Source: Myxococcales bacterium
Lineage (GTDB): Bacteria; Myxococcota; UBA727; JABDBI01
DNA: 64,000 nt
Reading direction: 5' to 3'
Assembly (NCBI GenBank): GCA_023898405.1
Contig: CP060221.1
Span: 372,001-436,000 of the forward strand
In this document: positions 27,758 to 37,192 of the stretch, piece after piece
How positions within the stretch are numbered: the first letter of the stretch is position 1
How the letters are laid out: every line of letters begins with the position of its first letter
Position numbers and translations under genes: made by a program
The notes under the pieces: generated by a model
The model's database searches: none
What the model was told of the DNA's origin: nothing
The model's input: only the letters and a program-made list of their open reading frames with translations

Positions 27758-28819
27758 ATGAAACAATACTCTCTTATACTTACAAGCTTTATTTTTGCTT
27801 CTTGGCTACAAGCGAGCCTAGCAAGCCCATGCAATGGACAATCAGAATGCCTTCGTTCTCATCAAATTGGTTCAAGAAAAATTGATTACTACTCCAACTA
27901 TCCCCTTGATCAAAGCAATACAAATATTGAGCATGTAGTTTTTGCCATTCATGGTACCACCAGAAATGCATGGACTCGCTTTAAGGATGTCAGAAGTGCA
28001 ATTCAAGCTCAAAATGCTGAATCAAAGGTGCTGCTTATTGCTCCCTACTTTAAGACCAATGATGATTCACCAGCAAGTAACGATTATTTTTGGAGCAGCT
28101 CTGGTTGGAAAATTGGTAACACATCAAACAATGGCTCAAAGGATATCAGCTCATTCGCTGTAATCGATGATATAACTGATACAATTCTATCAAGCAAAAA
28201 TTTTTCAAACATTGTGCACATAGCGGTAACAGGCCATAGTGCGGGTGGACAATTTACTCAACGTTATGCTCTCACAACACCAATGCCTAATAATTATCCT
28301 CAGCAATTTTCTTTCCTAGTATTAAATCCCTCGAGTTATGCCTACCTCAATGAATACAGACCTCACCCATTCTTTCCCAATCATTTTGTATTACCGACAT
28401 ACCGCCTTGGAGATTATTTAGGTATGGAGCCGGTATTCGCACAAACAATCGGCAATTGCCCGAGTTCCTACAACGACTACAAATATGGTCTAAACGACAG
28501 AAATTCCTATTCCAAATACAATGAAGATTACTTATTGATAACTCAGTATCTCAAAAGAAAAGTTTATTATTTTTTGGGCAGCCTCGATAAAGAAAAAGAT
28601 TCTGATTTGGATACGACTTGTTCAGGAAAAATCCAAGGAGAACATCGATTAGCGCGAGGTATAAACTTTTTTAATTTTCTAAAAGCCTTTTATCCTGATT
28701 ATTCAAATCACAAGCTTTTCATTGTTGATGATGTCGGTCATGACTCGACAGGAATGTATCAATCGCCCGAAACCCAAAAAGCACTTCTCAATTATTCAGC
28801 TCAATCAGCAACGAAATAG
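27758..28819 (+). CDS. Secreted alpha/beta-hydrolase
   Basis: A 353-residue protein with a Sec signal peptide (MKQYSLILTSFIFASWLQASLAS) and an alpha/beta-hydrolase core: HGTTRN as the oxyanion region, the nucleophile Ser in VTGHSAGGQF, and a His in VDDVGHDSTGM near the C-terminus. Six or so cysteines in the mature part suit an extracytoplasmic protein. The ATG at 27758 follows CAGGAGAAA; the open frame upstream of it lacks a ribosome site. The substrate is unknown; esterase or lipase activity is likely. Confidence 0.85.
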   Translation: MKQYSLILTSFIFASWLQASLASPCNGQSECLRSHQIGSRKIDYYSNYPLDQSNTNIEHVVFAIHGTTRNAWTRFKDVRSAIQAQNAESKVLLIAPYFKTNDDSPASNDYFWSSSGWKIGNTSNNGSKDISSFAVIDDITDTILSSKNFSNIVHIAVTGHSAGGQFTQRYALTTPMPNNYPQQFSFLVLNPSSYAYLNEYRPHPFFPNHFVLPTYRLGDYLGMEPVFAQTIGNCPSSYNDYKYGLNDRNSYSKYNEDYLLITQYLKRKVYYFLGSLDKEKDSDLDTTCSGKIQGEHRLARGINFFNFLKAFYPDYSNHKLFIVDDVGHDSTGMYQSPETQKALLNYSAQSATK

Positions 28820-28886
28820 TTTAAACTCAAATTTACACAAGGACATTAGTGGGCTTAGTTAAAAATTTTTTCTAAGCTCACAATAT

Positions 28887-29288
28887 TCATTGTGTATCCG
28901 CACTTTCACAGCAGTAGCAACACCATAAAACTTTACACTGTTCAAGTAGATCTCCCGCTTTTTTGAAACTAAAACACCCACCAAAAAAAGAACACTCGAT
29001 GGGAGATTCTGATTTTGCACTACAACACAAACATCCACATTTTGTAGGAACAGCAGAACTGGATAACATTGCCTGATAGATTTCTTGTTGTTTTGGATCT
29101 TTGTTACACCAGCCACAGCACGCCCAAGTCTGGTGGTCTTCTTCTATATGATTTTGAGAGTGAGCTCCACAGTCAACAGGAGCATTATCTACAGGAATGA
29201 CAAATGAAGGCTGTTCTTGAAAATCAATTCCGGCAAACAAAGAATAATTAGCAACCAAAATCAAAACGTGTACGAAATAACTTTTCAT
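28887..29288 (-). CDS. Cysteine-rich secreted protein
   Basis: A 133-residue protein with a signal peptide (MKSYFVHVLILVANYSLFA) and 15 cysteines in the last 95 residues, many as pairs (ACCGWC, KCGCLCC, WCCYCC). The pattern matches no zinc finger or toxin family I know. It could be disulfide-knotted or metal-binding; the next gene upstream on the same strand side is a metal-transport ATPase, which makes metal binding a reasonable guess. The ATG at 29288 has only a weak ribosome site. The function is not assigned. Confidence 0.65.
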   Translation of the reverse strand: MKSYFVHVLILVANYSLFAGIDFQEQPSFVIPVDNAPVDCGAHSQNHIEEDHQTWACCGWCNKDPKQQEIYQAMLSSSAVPTKCGCLCCSAKSESPIECSFFGGCFSFKKAGDLLEQCKVLWCCYCCESADTQ

Positions 29289-29480
29289 AAGGCGCTTCAC
29301 CAAAAAATTAAGTGGTTTAATTAGCACGCATACAAAACGGCTGTGTTAAATAACAAATCAAAAGACAAAGAGATTTCTTATTTTCATTTTCTCTATTCTG
29401 AATTTTTTCTAAAACAAATCTAAACTTCAGTATTTATCTTAAATCCAAGCTATAAAAGTTTTTTTCTAAAAGTTGTATTT

Positions 29481-31352
29481 TCAATGTGGTAAATCTATTT
29501 CTACTTTTTTTCCTACGGCCAAACGAAGAGCGTTAATAATAGCTAGCGCATCGATTCCCTGCTGCAGCAAAGCACCATATACAGGACTCAGATGTCCCAA
29601 AAAAGCAAAACCCATAGCAATAAAGCTTAATGCCATTCCTCCCAAAGCGCTTTCAAGAGCGATTCTGCGCATGCGCATGCTCATATGCAAAAGCTCATCT
29701 AATTTTTTTAAGGAACTTTCAAGGATTACTGCTCCCGAGGCTTCGGAACTCACACTGGTCTGTTGCCCAAAAGCGAGTCCTACCGTGGCCATTGCCAACG
29801 CTGGGGCATCATTAATGCCATCTCCCATAAAAAGTGTCTTTGCTTTTGCAGCTTCTTTTTTGACGATTTCTAATTTTTGCTCAGGACTCAACGAAGCATA
29901 TGCATTTTCTATCCCCAGCTCTTTCGCTAGATATTGCACTTCAGAATCTCTATCTCCAGAAAGAAGCATGACCCGGGTAAAAGCATGAAATGGAGCGAGA
30001 TGCTCGATAAAATTTTTCCCAAAAGCCCTAGGTGTATCGCGGAATTGAAGTGTTGCTGCATATTTTTTGTCAATCAAAATAATACATTCAAGCCCTAAGG
30101 CACTCGGGGGTAGTAATGATTCTTGATCGGAAAAATCATTTTTGAAAGCCTTTCGGTGGGTGATAATAATTTCTTCTCCATCAACGTTTCCGACCAGTCC
30201 CTTGCCCGGTATTTCTGAAACATGCCCAGCTTCCTTTAAAAATAAATGAAATTTTTGTGCAGCATTTAAAATTGCAACAGCAAGTGGATGCTTTGAGTAA
30301 CGCTCGAGGCTTGCCGCTTTAAGTAAAACATCTTCTTTTTGGAATTGGGCTGCTGTGATAAAGCTAGTTAACTCTGGCTTGCCATAGGTTAAAGTTCCGG
30401 TTTTATCGAATATAGCAGTTCTACACTTAGGTAAATTTTCTAATACACTTGGATCTCTAATAATAATTCCTCTGCGCGCTGCCATAGAAATAGTACTTAT
30501 AATTGCCACAGGTATCGCTATTAAAAGAGGACAAGGCGTAGCAACAACCAATACAGCTAAAAAGCGAAGAGACTCACCGCTATAAATCCAGGCTCCGATC
30601 GCAATAAACAATGAAATAGGCGCAAAAAAAGCCCCCAAACGATCGGCAAGACGCCGCATTTGAGGACGCCGCATTTCAGCATCTCTCATAACCTGCACAA
30701 TCTGGGCATATCGAGAATCTTTTGCTAGAGTTCGTGCTTTTATCCATAAAAGATTTTCACCGTTAATTGATCCGGATAATACGCGTGCTCCTGGCGCTTT
30801 TTTTACGCCATAAGGCTCACCACTTAAATAAGACTCATCCATGTAGCCCTGCCCCTTGATGACAACTCCATCAACGGGACATGTTTCGTGAGGTGCAACA
30901 AGAATAATATCGTCAATACGAATATCTGATACAAAAATGTTTTCGATCTCTTGAGCAGTTTTTCGTTGAGCTTTAAGAGGCATTCGACCTAGCAATGCGT
31001 TTAATGCGGACGAAGCTTTTTTTACAGCAAATACTTCGAGCGCCTCTCCTGCTGCAAGCATCATTATGACCAAAACACATGCTAAATATTCAGAAAGAAA
31101 AAAAGCGGTAACAATGGCCAAAGCGGCCAGAATGTCGGTGCCTACATCACGCTGTAAAAGTTTTTTAATAATCTGCCATAGCAGCGGTATTCCACTCCCC
31201 ACAATCACAGCAAAAAGAGGAAGAAGTTGGATAGGAATTCCCCATAATTCAAGCGAAAATAATTGAAGGGAAAAATAAAGTCCAATTGCCAAAGTTCCTA
31301 TAGTTAAGGTTAATACCGGCCCTAAGGCATTTTTTAAATAATTTGAAGTCAC
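29481..31352 (-). CDS. Heavy-metal P-type (P1B) ATPase
   Basis: A 623-residue metal-exporting ATPase of the inner membrane. It has the P1B hallmarks: the membrane metal-site motif TPCPLL, the phosphorylation site DKTGTLT, an HP motif (SKHPLAVAI) in the nucleotide domain, the actuator motif LSGEP, and GDGINDAPAL. There is no N-terminal metal-binding domain or cysteine/histidine tail. TPCP differs from the CPC of copper pumps, so Zn, Cd, Co or another ion is more likely, but the metal cannot be fixed. The start is GTG 31352. It stands alone, with the cysteine-rich gene 190 bp downstream. Confidence 0.92.
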   Translation of the reverse strand: MTSNYLKNALGPVLTLTIGTLAIGLYFSLQLFSLELWGIPIQLLPLFAVIVGSGIPLLWQIIKKLLQRDVGTDILAALAIVTAFFLSEYLACVLVIMMLAAGEALEVFAVKKASSALNALLGRMPLKAQRKTAQEIENIFVSDIRIDDIILVAPHETCPVDGVVIKGQGYMDESYLSGEPYGVKKAPGARVLSGSINGENLLWIKARTLAKDSRYAQIVQVMRDAEMRRPQMRRLADRLGAFFAPISLFIAIGAWIYSGESLRFLAVLVVATPCPLLIAIPVAIISTISMAARRGIIIRDPSVLENLPKCRTAIFDKTGTLTYGKPELTSFITAAQFQKEDVLLKAASLERYSKHPLAVAILNAAQKFHLFLKEAGHVSEIPGKGLVGNVDGEEIIITHRKAFKNDFSDQESLLPPSALGLECIILIDKKYAATLQFRDTPRAFGKNFIEHLAPFHAFTRVMLLSGDRDSEVQYLAKELGIENAYASLSPEQKLEIVKKEAAKAKTLFMGDGINDAPALAMATVGLAFGQQTSVSSEASGAVILESSLKKLDELLHMSMRMRRIALESALGGMALSFIAMGFAFLGHLSPVYGALLQQGIDALAIINALRLAVGKKVEIDLPH

Positions 31353-31649
31353 AATAATCTTGCATCCTATGAGTTCTATAGATCCTAAGAGAATAAACTA
31401 TCTCCATGACTAATAGCCTTACTATATTACGATAGCGCTTTTACAGTTCTAAAAAAATGAGCTTCATGCAAATCGGCTTGCTATTCTCGAGCGACTTAAA
31501 TTAAATGGTGCAAAAATTTTGAGACTTTAATTTTTTTAAATTTCTTTAACTATTTTTTTATTTTTTTCCTGCAGTACATTATATTTATTCTTGAAAAGTG
31601 AATAACAGCAAACAAATTAAATTTTTTTGAAGACATTAAAGGGTTTATC
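31353..31649. other. AT-rich intergenic region between the ATPase and barrel genes
   Basis: A non-coding stretch of about 300 bp between divergent genes. It must carry both promoters. No further structure is seen. Confidence 0.35.
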
Positions 31650-32204
31650 ATGGTTTCATTTAAAAAATTATTTTATTATTATTTTTGCTTTTCCTTTGCG
31701 TGTTCTCTTTCCGCACAAATTAAGCCTTTCTCTCTCGCTCATCAGATAAACATAGGCGGCAATTTTTCCCTGCCTTTAGAGATCAATCGCTACAACGAGT
31801 TTCAACTAAAATTACAAACAAGCCCACACCTTGGATATTTCATCAATGAGGCTTGGGAGTTAAGAGCAACACTCAATTTCAAATATCAACACACAATCAA
31901 CCAGCAAGAGTCATTGTCTCATTCTCCACTTTTTTGGGATCTTTCCTCACAAGTGTTCTACTACTTTAGGTTGAGTGAGAACATCAGGCCTTTTATTGGC
32001 AGTGGTTTGGGAGTCGGTTTTATGGATCTTAATATTTACAGTTTACATATTATTTTTGATATTCCGATCGGCATTATGTTTCAGCTCAATAAAAACTTTG
32101 CTTTTGATATAGGAATTCCTTTTCGTATTCGCATGTCAATGCGTTCTTTGGCAGACAAAATACAATTTCCTGTAGCATTTTTGGGCATGCGCTATTTCTT
32201 TTAA
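31650..32204 (+). CDS. Outer-membrane beta-barrel protein
   Basis: A 184-residue protein with a signal peptide (MVSFKKLFYYYFCFSFACSLSA). The mature part has alternating hydrophobic strands (FIGSGLGVGFM, PIGIMFQLNKNFAFDIGIPF) and ends in Phe-Phe, the C-terminal signature read by the BAM machinery. The size suits an eight-stranded barrel. It is followed 14 bp later by the LicD-type lipoprotein gene, so the two are probably cotranscribed. Confidence 0.75.
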   Translation: MVSFKKLFYYYFCFSFACSLSAQIKPFSLAHQINIGGNFSLPLEINRYNEFQLKLQTSPHLGYFINEAWELRATLNFKYQHTINQQESLSHSPLFWDLSSQVFYYFRLSENIRPFIGSGLGVGFMDLNIYSLHIIFDIPIGIMFQLNKNFAFDIGIPFRIRMSMRSLADKIQFPVAFLGMRYFF

Positions 32205-32218
32205 AACTAGGTAACAAG

Positions 32219-33208
32219 ATGAAATTTTTTTTAATAACACCAATTTTTTTGATGATTACAGGCTGTTTTCCCAGTAGCGATTTGCTGCCGGTATTTAATT
32301 TATTTTCTAAACAAACTCCCAAAGAAGCTCTTGTAAACTGCCTTGCTGAAAATCCAAAGCTTGGTGAGAAGGGTTGCGACATCAAACAATGCTTTGCATC
32401 ACCTATTACCTTGGTAGCAATGCAAGACCTCCTCATCAATACTTCAGAAGCCTTAAATGATTTAAAGATTAACTGGTGGCTCGATTCTGGATCAGCGATT
32501 GCTGCTTATAGATTTAATGCTCACCTCCCCTGGGATGATGATGTAGACCTCGGGGTACTCGCCTCTGAAATAAATCAAAATGTTCTTGAGCGCATACGAA
32601 AAAAACTCTTTCAAAAAGGTTTTGAATTCAGGCCACTCTTCGGCACCTCAATGATGAGAAATATTACTGGCTATCAGGGGATTTACCAGGTTGCTTATCG
32701 AAAAAATAAATTCTTTTCTCTGTTGCTCAGCCAAAACCCTGAAATAAGTCCTGCTGATTTAGAAAACTACTGGTTAAATTATGTAGAGGCAAGCGCAATG
32801 ATGCCACATTTAGACATTTTTGTTTTCGAAGAGAAAGGCAATGGCGAGTGGGGTTATGAATCAGATAAATTTTTTAAAACTCAATTTAAAAATCAAAGCA
32901 TGGAAAAAAGTATTTTGCTCCCCACCAAAAATATCAATGTTTTGGGAAAACAATTTCCCATCGTTAATAATATTAATGAATACAGCAAAAAATCATATCA
33001 AGTGGATGATATAAAAAATAATTTTTATTTTAACCGTCAGCACTCCAAAGGTTGTAAAGCTTTTTCGATTAAAGACATCAGAAAAAATCCTATGATGCTC
33101 GAATATATTTTTGAATATCTTGATTTTGTTTATAAAACTCCTGCTGCTCGTGCATTGGGAATTGTTTATGACGGCAAAAAAACAATGAAAGAAATCTATC
33201 GTAATTAA
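32219..33208 (+). CDS. LicD-family phosphotransferase predicted as a lipoprotein
   Basis: A 329-residue protein with a LicD core at residues 86-111: WWLDSGSAIAAYRF, then PWDDDVDLGV. In LicD proteins these residues bind metal and transfer phosphocholine or a similar phospho-group to a glycan. The N-terminus ends in a lipobox (MITGC, Cys16), so the protein should be exported and lipid-anchored. LicD enzymes usually act in the cytoplasm on CDP-activated substrates, so an exported form is odd. It may act on surface or host molecules. The C-terminal part (residues 240-329) is not recognised. It follows the barrel gene by 14 bp. Confidence 0.82.
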   Translation: MKFFLITPIFLMITGCFPSSDLLPVFNLFSKQTPKEALVNCLAENPKLGEKGCDIKQCFASPITLVAMQDLLINTSEALNDLKINWWLDSGSAIAAYRFNAHLPWDDDVDLGVLASEINQNVLERIRKKLFQKGFEFRPLFGTSMMRNITGYQGIYQVAYRKNKFFSLLLSQNPEISPADLENYWLNYVEASAMMPHLDIFVFEEKGNGEWGYESDKFFKTQFKNQSMEKSILLPTKNINVLGKQFPIVNNINEYSKKSYQVDDIKNNFYFNRQHSKGCKAFSIKDIRKNPMMLEYIFEYLDFVYKTPAARALGIVYDGKKTMKEIYRN

Positions 33209-33419
33209 AGCGCAACTTTGAGAAAAACCTAGCCAAGTACTTAAATTTATATAATTCTGCCTAGTTGAGATTGATAATGGGGGAGATCTCCATAACAGCC
33301 GAGTTCACTATAACCTGTTATGATAGTCCTATATAAGGTGTTGTATGAAATAACATACTAATCGGAGTGTTGTAAGGATGCTCACTCGGAACTTTTTTTA
33401 TCCAGTATCAAGGCCCCCT

Positions 33420-33437
33420 GGTCGTGTCCAGAAAAAG
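33420..33437. repeat. Possible IS terminal-repeat remnant
   Basis: The sequence GGTCGTGTCCAGAAAAAG closely resembles, in the opposite orientation, the sequence at 58472-58492 (complement starting GAGGCCGTGTCCAGAAAA). No transposase is attached to either. They could be terminal repeats left by a third IS type. Confidence 0.35.
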
Positions 33438-33551
33438 TTTGCCCTAAAATAGACGACCCAGCAGCCTGCATGGCATCAAATAGCGAACAAAACCAATTCT
33501 TTGTCAAGGGTATGGAATGTTTCTAAGAAAAGCATGATATTTATGATCTTT

Positions 33552-33573
33552 GCCTGAAATCAAGATTTCAGGC
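33552..33573 (+). terminator. Rho-independent-type terminator
   Basis: GCCTGAAATC (33552-33561) pairs with GATTTCAGGC (33564-33573), best drawn as a 9-bp stem with a CAAG loop, followed by TTCTTTG. It is about 340 bp after the LicD-type gene, so it may end that transcript or a small unannotated RNA. Confidence 0.6.
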
Positions 33574-33722
33574 TTCTTTGTTCATAATGATTTTTATCTT
33601 TCATGAAAGCCCCTAATGCAAAATTAGCAATGTCATAAATAAGCACATTAAGGAGAAGCTCATAATCCTTTTCTTAGGACATGGCTATCTTCAATGCAGG
33701 GGACTGTTTTTACTCGCAGCAA

Positions 33723-35363
33723 TTACTCAGGATAAATCTGAGACAAGCTTTGCTTAGCTTCTTCGTTATTTTTTAACAACTTAGTTAAGTGACTTATAAT
33801 TCTTTGCAAAATTTCCTTTACTTCTTGCTCCTTGTTGCTTCCATAAAGCAAAGCTTCAAGCTCTTCAATAAATAATTCAATGTTGCCTGACTGGCGAGCT
33901 TCAAAAAAAGCTGCATGCTCACTCGTCTTAAGATTCTGCAAAAGGGTATAACTTTTTCGTACATCTCCAGATTTTGCTGCTGCTACTATTTCATTGACCA
34001 ATATTTTTATTTTCGACGGACCAGCTTGGATAATTTTTTTATTTTTCTTGCGATAGTTCATATAAAACAAAAGTATGCTTACAAACCATAAGCCAAAGGA
34101 AAGCAAAGCAAAAATCATCCAACCATCGTTATTTTTTTGCACTTTTGCTTGTGGTGATTGAGATTGGATCGCTTGAGAGTTCTTTTCACTATTGAGCGAT
34201 GGAGTCACGGTTGTACTCTCAGGAGTACCCCTCCCCTCAACCTGAAAAGTCAAAGAGCGAATGGTAGTTTTTCTAAGTTTATCGTTTTCACTATCCCACC
34301 AAAAAATAGTTTGTTCTGGGATGATAATAGCGCCTGGCGCTGTCGGCATGTAGACATGAGAAAATTTTAAACTTGCCTCTACTCCATCCGGCGTATTTTT
34401 ATTTACCTTCAAGCCTGTCTCTGTATAGACCTTAAGCCCAGGCTGCGTAGGTGCCTCGATTACCGGCAGAAAAGAGGCCAATCCGCCTAGTGCTTTGATC
34501 TCAAATCTTCTGGTTGTGGCCTTGTTCACTTCAAATTTAGGATCCTGACTATCAAATGACTCGATAACTAAAAGATTCTTTAGAGGCAAAAAAACTTGAT
34601 CTTTGGGATAAGAAGGAGGCACATCCTTCACATCAATAGTTATTGCTTTTGAACGTGTACTTACACGGCGATTGTGAGCAAACCATCCTCGACGAGTATT
34701 GGGGTCCGCGACAATTCCACGAAAAGGGATGCTTGGGATTTCGAGCTTTCCAGGCTTAGACGGATATATCGCATATGAACGGTGAAATATTAAAGTGCGC
34801 ATGCCATTTTGAATTGATTTTCGATTATCATTCTCGACCAAGGGCTCAACGATGGCGTCTTTAATCTCTGGTGTACCCAAATCGCCATCTTGCAAAGGCA
34901 AACTTGTTTTAAGTTCGACGTCTAAAATAATTTCTCCATTGACATAGACTTTATCGCTATTGGTTGTAGCCACCAGGGAAAAACCATTTTCGCTCTTTGA
35001 GTTTTTTTCTTCGCTTTGAGTGATTTCAATGGCTTGAGTTTTATACGACCCAAGCTTTATCGAAGGAATTTTTATTGTATGAGCTGATGATTGAGGTTGT
35101 ATTTCCAAAATCCATTTATTTTTACGACTGAATTTACCGTTGATAAATGTCGATTCACTGCTGGTAGACTGCGATAAAATATCAAACTTTTCTTCAAGCT
35201 CAGATAGATCAGGTTCGCCAGATGCTTTTCCCTCAAGTTCAAGCGTCAAGGTGAGTGAGTCGCCTTCACTAATGCTCGTACTACTGACATAGGCGCTAAA
35301 AGGGTCTTTCGCCAAAACTAATGATGAGCATAAAAATACGCTTAGGATAATAAATTTACGCAT
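33723..35363 (-). CDS. batD: BatD-type protein of the Bat operon
   Basis: A 546-residue protein with a signal peptide (MRKFIILSVFLCSSLVLA), a long beta-rich periplasmic part (DPFSAYVSSTSISEGDSLTLTLEL at its start, typical of BatD), one membrane helix near residue 430 (MIFALLSFGLWFVSILLFYM) and a helical cytoplasmic tail. BatD proteins work with the vWA proteins BatA and BatB; the family is linked to stress tolerance and envelope function, but the mechanism is unclear. Its ATG shares one base with the stop of the preceding gene (TGATG), so translation is coupled. It is the last gene of the nine-gene minus-strand operon. Confidence 0.88.
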   Translation of the reverse strand: MRKFIILSVFLCSSLVLAKDPFSAYVSSTSISEGDSLTLTLELEGKASGEPDLSELEEKFDILSQSTSSESTFINGKFSRKNKWILEIQPQSSAHTIKIPSIKLGSYKTQAIEITQSEEKNSKSENGFSLVATTNSDKVYVNGEIILDVELKTSLPLQDGDLGTPEIKDAIVEPLVENDNRKSIQNGMRTLIFHRSYAIYPSKPGKLEIPSIPFRGIVADPNTRRGWFAHNRRVSTRSKAITIDVKDVPPSYPKDQVFLPLKNLLVIESFDSQDPKFEVNKATTRRFEIKALGGLASFLPVIEAPTQPGLKVYTETGLKVNKNTPDGVEASLKFSHVYMPTAPGAIIIPEQTIFWWDSENDKLRKTTIRSLTFQVEGRGTPESTTVTPSLNSEKNSQAIQSQSPQAKVQKNNDGWMIFALLSFGLWFVSILLFYMNYRKKNKKIIQAGPSKIKILVNEIVAAAKSGDVRKSYTLLQNLKTSEHAAFFEARQSGNIELFIEELEALLYGSNKEQEVKEILQRIISHLTKLLKNNEEAKQSLSQIYPE

Positions 35364-37192
35364 CAGCGATCCTCCGACTTTCTTAGCGATTCTTCGCGGA
35401 ATTTTCGCTTTAAAAAAAAGTTATTGTGTTGTTCAAGTTGATCAAAATAATAGCGAGTATTGGGGTCTACCTCTTCGTTTTCTAAACTTTGCCTCACCGC
35501 TTTGTGCTCTTTTTGTTGTTCTTTTTCATTTTCTTTTTGAGCTTGAGTTGGCTGTTCCTCAGGCTTTTCTTCGGGCTTTTTATTTTCTTGATTTTCCTGT
35601 TCTTGCCCTGATTCTTTTTGCTCTTCCTTGCTCTCTTTTTTTTCAGATTTTTCTGATTGCTTTTGAGAATCTTTTTTCTCTTCACCCTGCTCTTTTTTGT
35701 CCCGCGATTCCGATTGCTTTTTTTGCTCGGAGTCTTGTTTGTTTTGATTATCTTTATTGTCTTTGTTGTCTTGCTTTTCTTTATTTTGGGATGAATTTTG
35801 ATTTTCTTGTTGCTTTTGCTCTTGGTTATTTTTTTGCTCTTCTAATAATTTTTCCAATAATTCTTTATTTGCTTGAGCATCAGCATTGTTGCCATCTAGT
35901 TTTAGAGCTTGGGAATAGGCATTGATTGCTTCAGGAATTTTTTTAAGCTGAGCTAAGGCATTGCCCAAATTATAGTAGCCATCGGAACTAGCTACTGTGC
36001 TCAAGTGCTGTGCTGCTTTTTCATATTCCTTGGCTTTATAAAATGCTGTGCCCTTAGAAAATTCATCATCATAGAGCTTGGCGGCTTCGGCTGGATTATT
36101 TTTTTGTAAAGCTCGGTATGCTTTTTGATCGGACCGTAAAAACCAATCACTTACAGACCACGCCTCGCTCTTGGGGCTTGAAATACAACATAGCAGTGCA
36201 AACATCCACCACTCAACTCCCCGATAAGCGCTTGCGAGTATAAATACCGCCATCGCCATAATAAGAACGTAGGGTCCTAAATCAAGCCATTGGTCGAAGA
36301 CATTTCCTTCTTCATTCATCGATTCTTGAACTTCAGTGCTCAATAAAGACATCACTTTTTTCTCATCACTTCCATCATCGCTAAAAGGCACAACGCTCAC
36401 CCTAGAATTTGCTTCCATAGCTTTCAACCAGTCCTGATTGAGCGATGAAATATTAACCATGCCTCCACTTTTTGAGTGAAACCTTCCATCCACATCCATA
36501 ACCGGCGCACCTGCTTTAGTGGCAAAGCCCCAAATAATTACGCGCAATTTATTGGCATCGATATACTTCAATAGCGTAGAAGGCTGTTCTTCAACATTGG
36601 TGCTTGTCATCACCAAAATATCAGCCCCAGTCCTACTCATAGAGGCCGCTTCTTTTAACGCACTTAAAAGACGAGTCCCTTTGATAGGCATGATATCCGG
36701 ACTGAGTTCATCACTCAAAGTAAGGATGGTGTAATGATCGGTCGTCAGAGGAGTCACCACATGTGCATCGCCAGCAAAAGCTATCAAAGAAACTTCATGT
36801 TCTTTTTCCTGGGCTAATATATCTCTGAGTTTAAAAAGTGCGCGTTTGAGTCTATTGGGGCTAATATCGGTGGATAGCATGTGATGGGAAAGCTCAAGCA
36901 CAACGATGAGAGGCCGCCCCACCAAATTGCTAAAATTCTTGACCCTCTCTAAAGTTGGTCCTGCCAGCGCTAGCGCAAGCAGAGTTAAAAAAATTGGCAA
37001 CCAATACATTTGTTTTGCCAGAGTTTTACCGCCATTTTTCAGCAAATGCGATAAAAGATGTGCGTCAACCACGGCAGCCCAATTAGAGGCTGGAATATTT
37101 TTACGATAGCGCCACCACCCTAGTACGATTGCACAGGGAATAAGCATAAGCCACCATGGCCTTAAGAAATGAAAATGCTCAAAGCTTGGCAT
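35363..37192 (-). CDS. batB: BatB/BatC fusion: vWA domain, TPR and a long charged tail
   Basis: A 609-residue protein joining functions that are separate genes in many bacteria. Two N-terminal membrane helices precede a vWA domain (about 85-290). A further hydrophobic stretch near 310-345 is followed by TPR repeats (EYEKAAQHLS, YYNLGNALAQLKKIPEAINAYSQALKL), then about 130 residues of Glu/Lys/Gln/Asn-rich low complexity as in BatC. The metal site normally reading DxSxS is ELSHH, so the first ligand and last Ser are lost. ATG 37192 follows AAGGAGA and overlaps the batA end by 14 bp. Confidence 0.88.
   Translation of the reverse strand: MPSFEHFHFLRPWWLMLIPCAIVLGWWRYRKNIPASNWAAVVDAHLLSHLLKNGGKTLAKQMYWLPIFLTLLALALAGPTLERVKNFSNLVGRPLIVVLELSHHMLSTDISPNRLKRALFKLRDILAQEKEHEVSLIAFAGDAHVVTPLTTDHYTILTLSDELSPDIMPIKGTRLLSALKEAASMSRTGADILVMTSTNVEEQPSTLLKYIDANKLRVIIWGFATKAGAPVMDVDGRFHSKSGGMVNISSLNQDWLKAMEANSRVSVVPFSDDGSDEKKVMSLLSTEVQESMNEEGNVFDQWLDLGPYVLIMAMAVFILASAYRGVEWWMFALLCCISSPKSEAWSVSDWFLRSDQKAYRALQKNNPAEAAKLYDDEFSKGTAFYKAKEYEKAAQHLSTVASSDGYYNLGNALAQLKKIPEAINAYSQALKLDGNNADAQANKELLEKLLEEQKNNQEQKQQENQNSSQNKEKQDNKDNKDNQNKQDSEQKKQSESRDKKEQGEEKKDSQKQSEKSEKKESKEEQKESGQEQENQENKKPEEKPEEQPTQAQKENEKEQQKEHKAVRQSLENEEVDPNTRYYFDQLEQHNNFFLKRKFREESLRKSEDR

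Larger units (their letters stand above)
33209..33722. other. 500-bp intergenic region with IS-end-like sequence and a terminator
   Basis: No gene is seen. The stretch contains an inverted-repeat-like sequence at 33420-33437 and a strong hairpin at 33552-33573. It may be the scar of a lost mobile element. Confidence 0.4.

Noticed and set aside
35548..35925. 125-codon plus-strand frame opposite the BatB/BatC tail
   Set aside because: It is the complement of the Glu/Lys/Gln-rich repeat region, whose codon bias leaves the other strand open.
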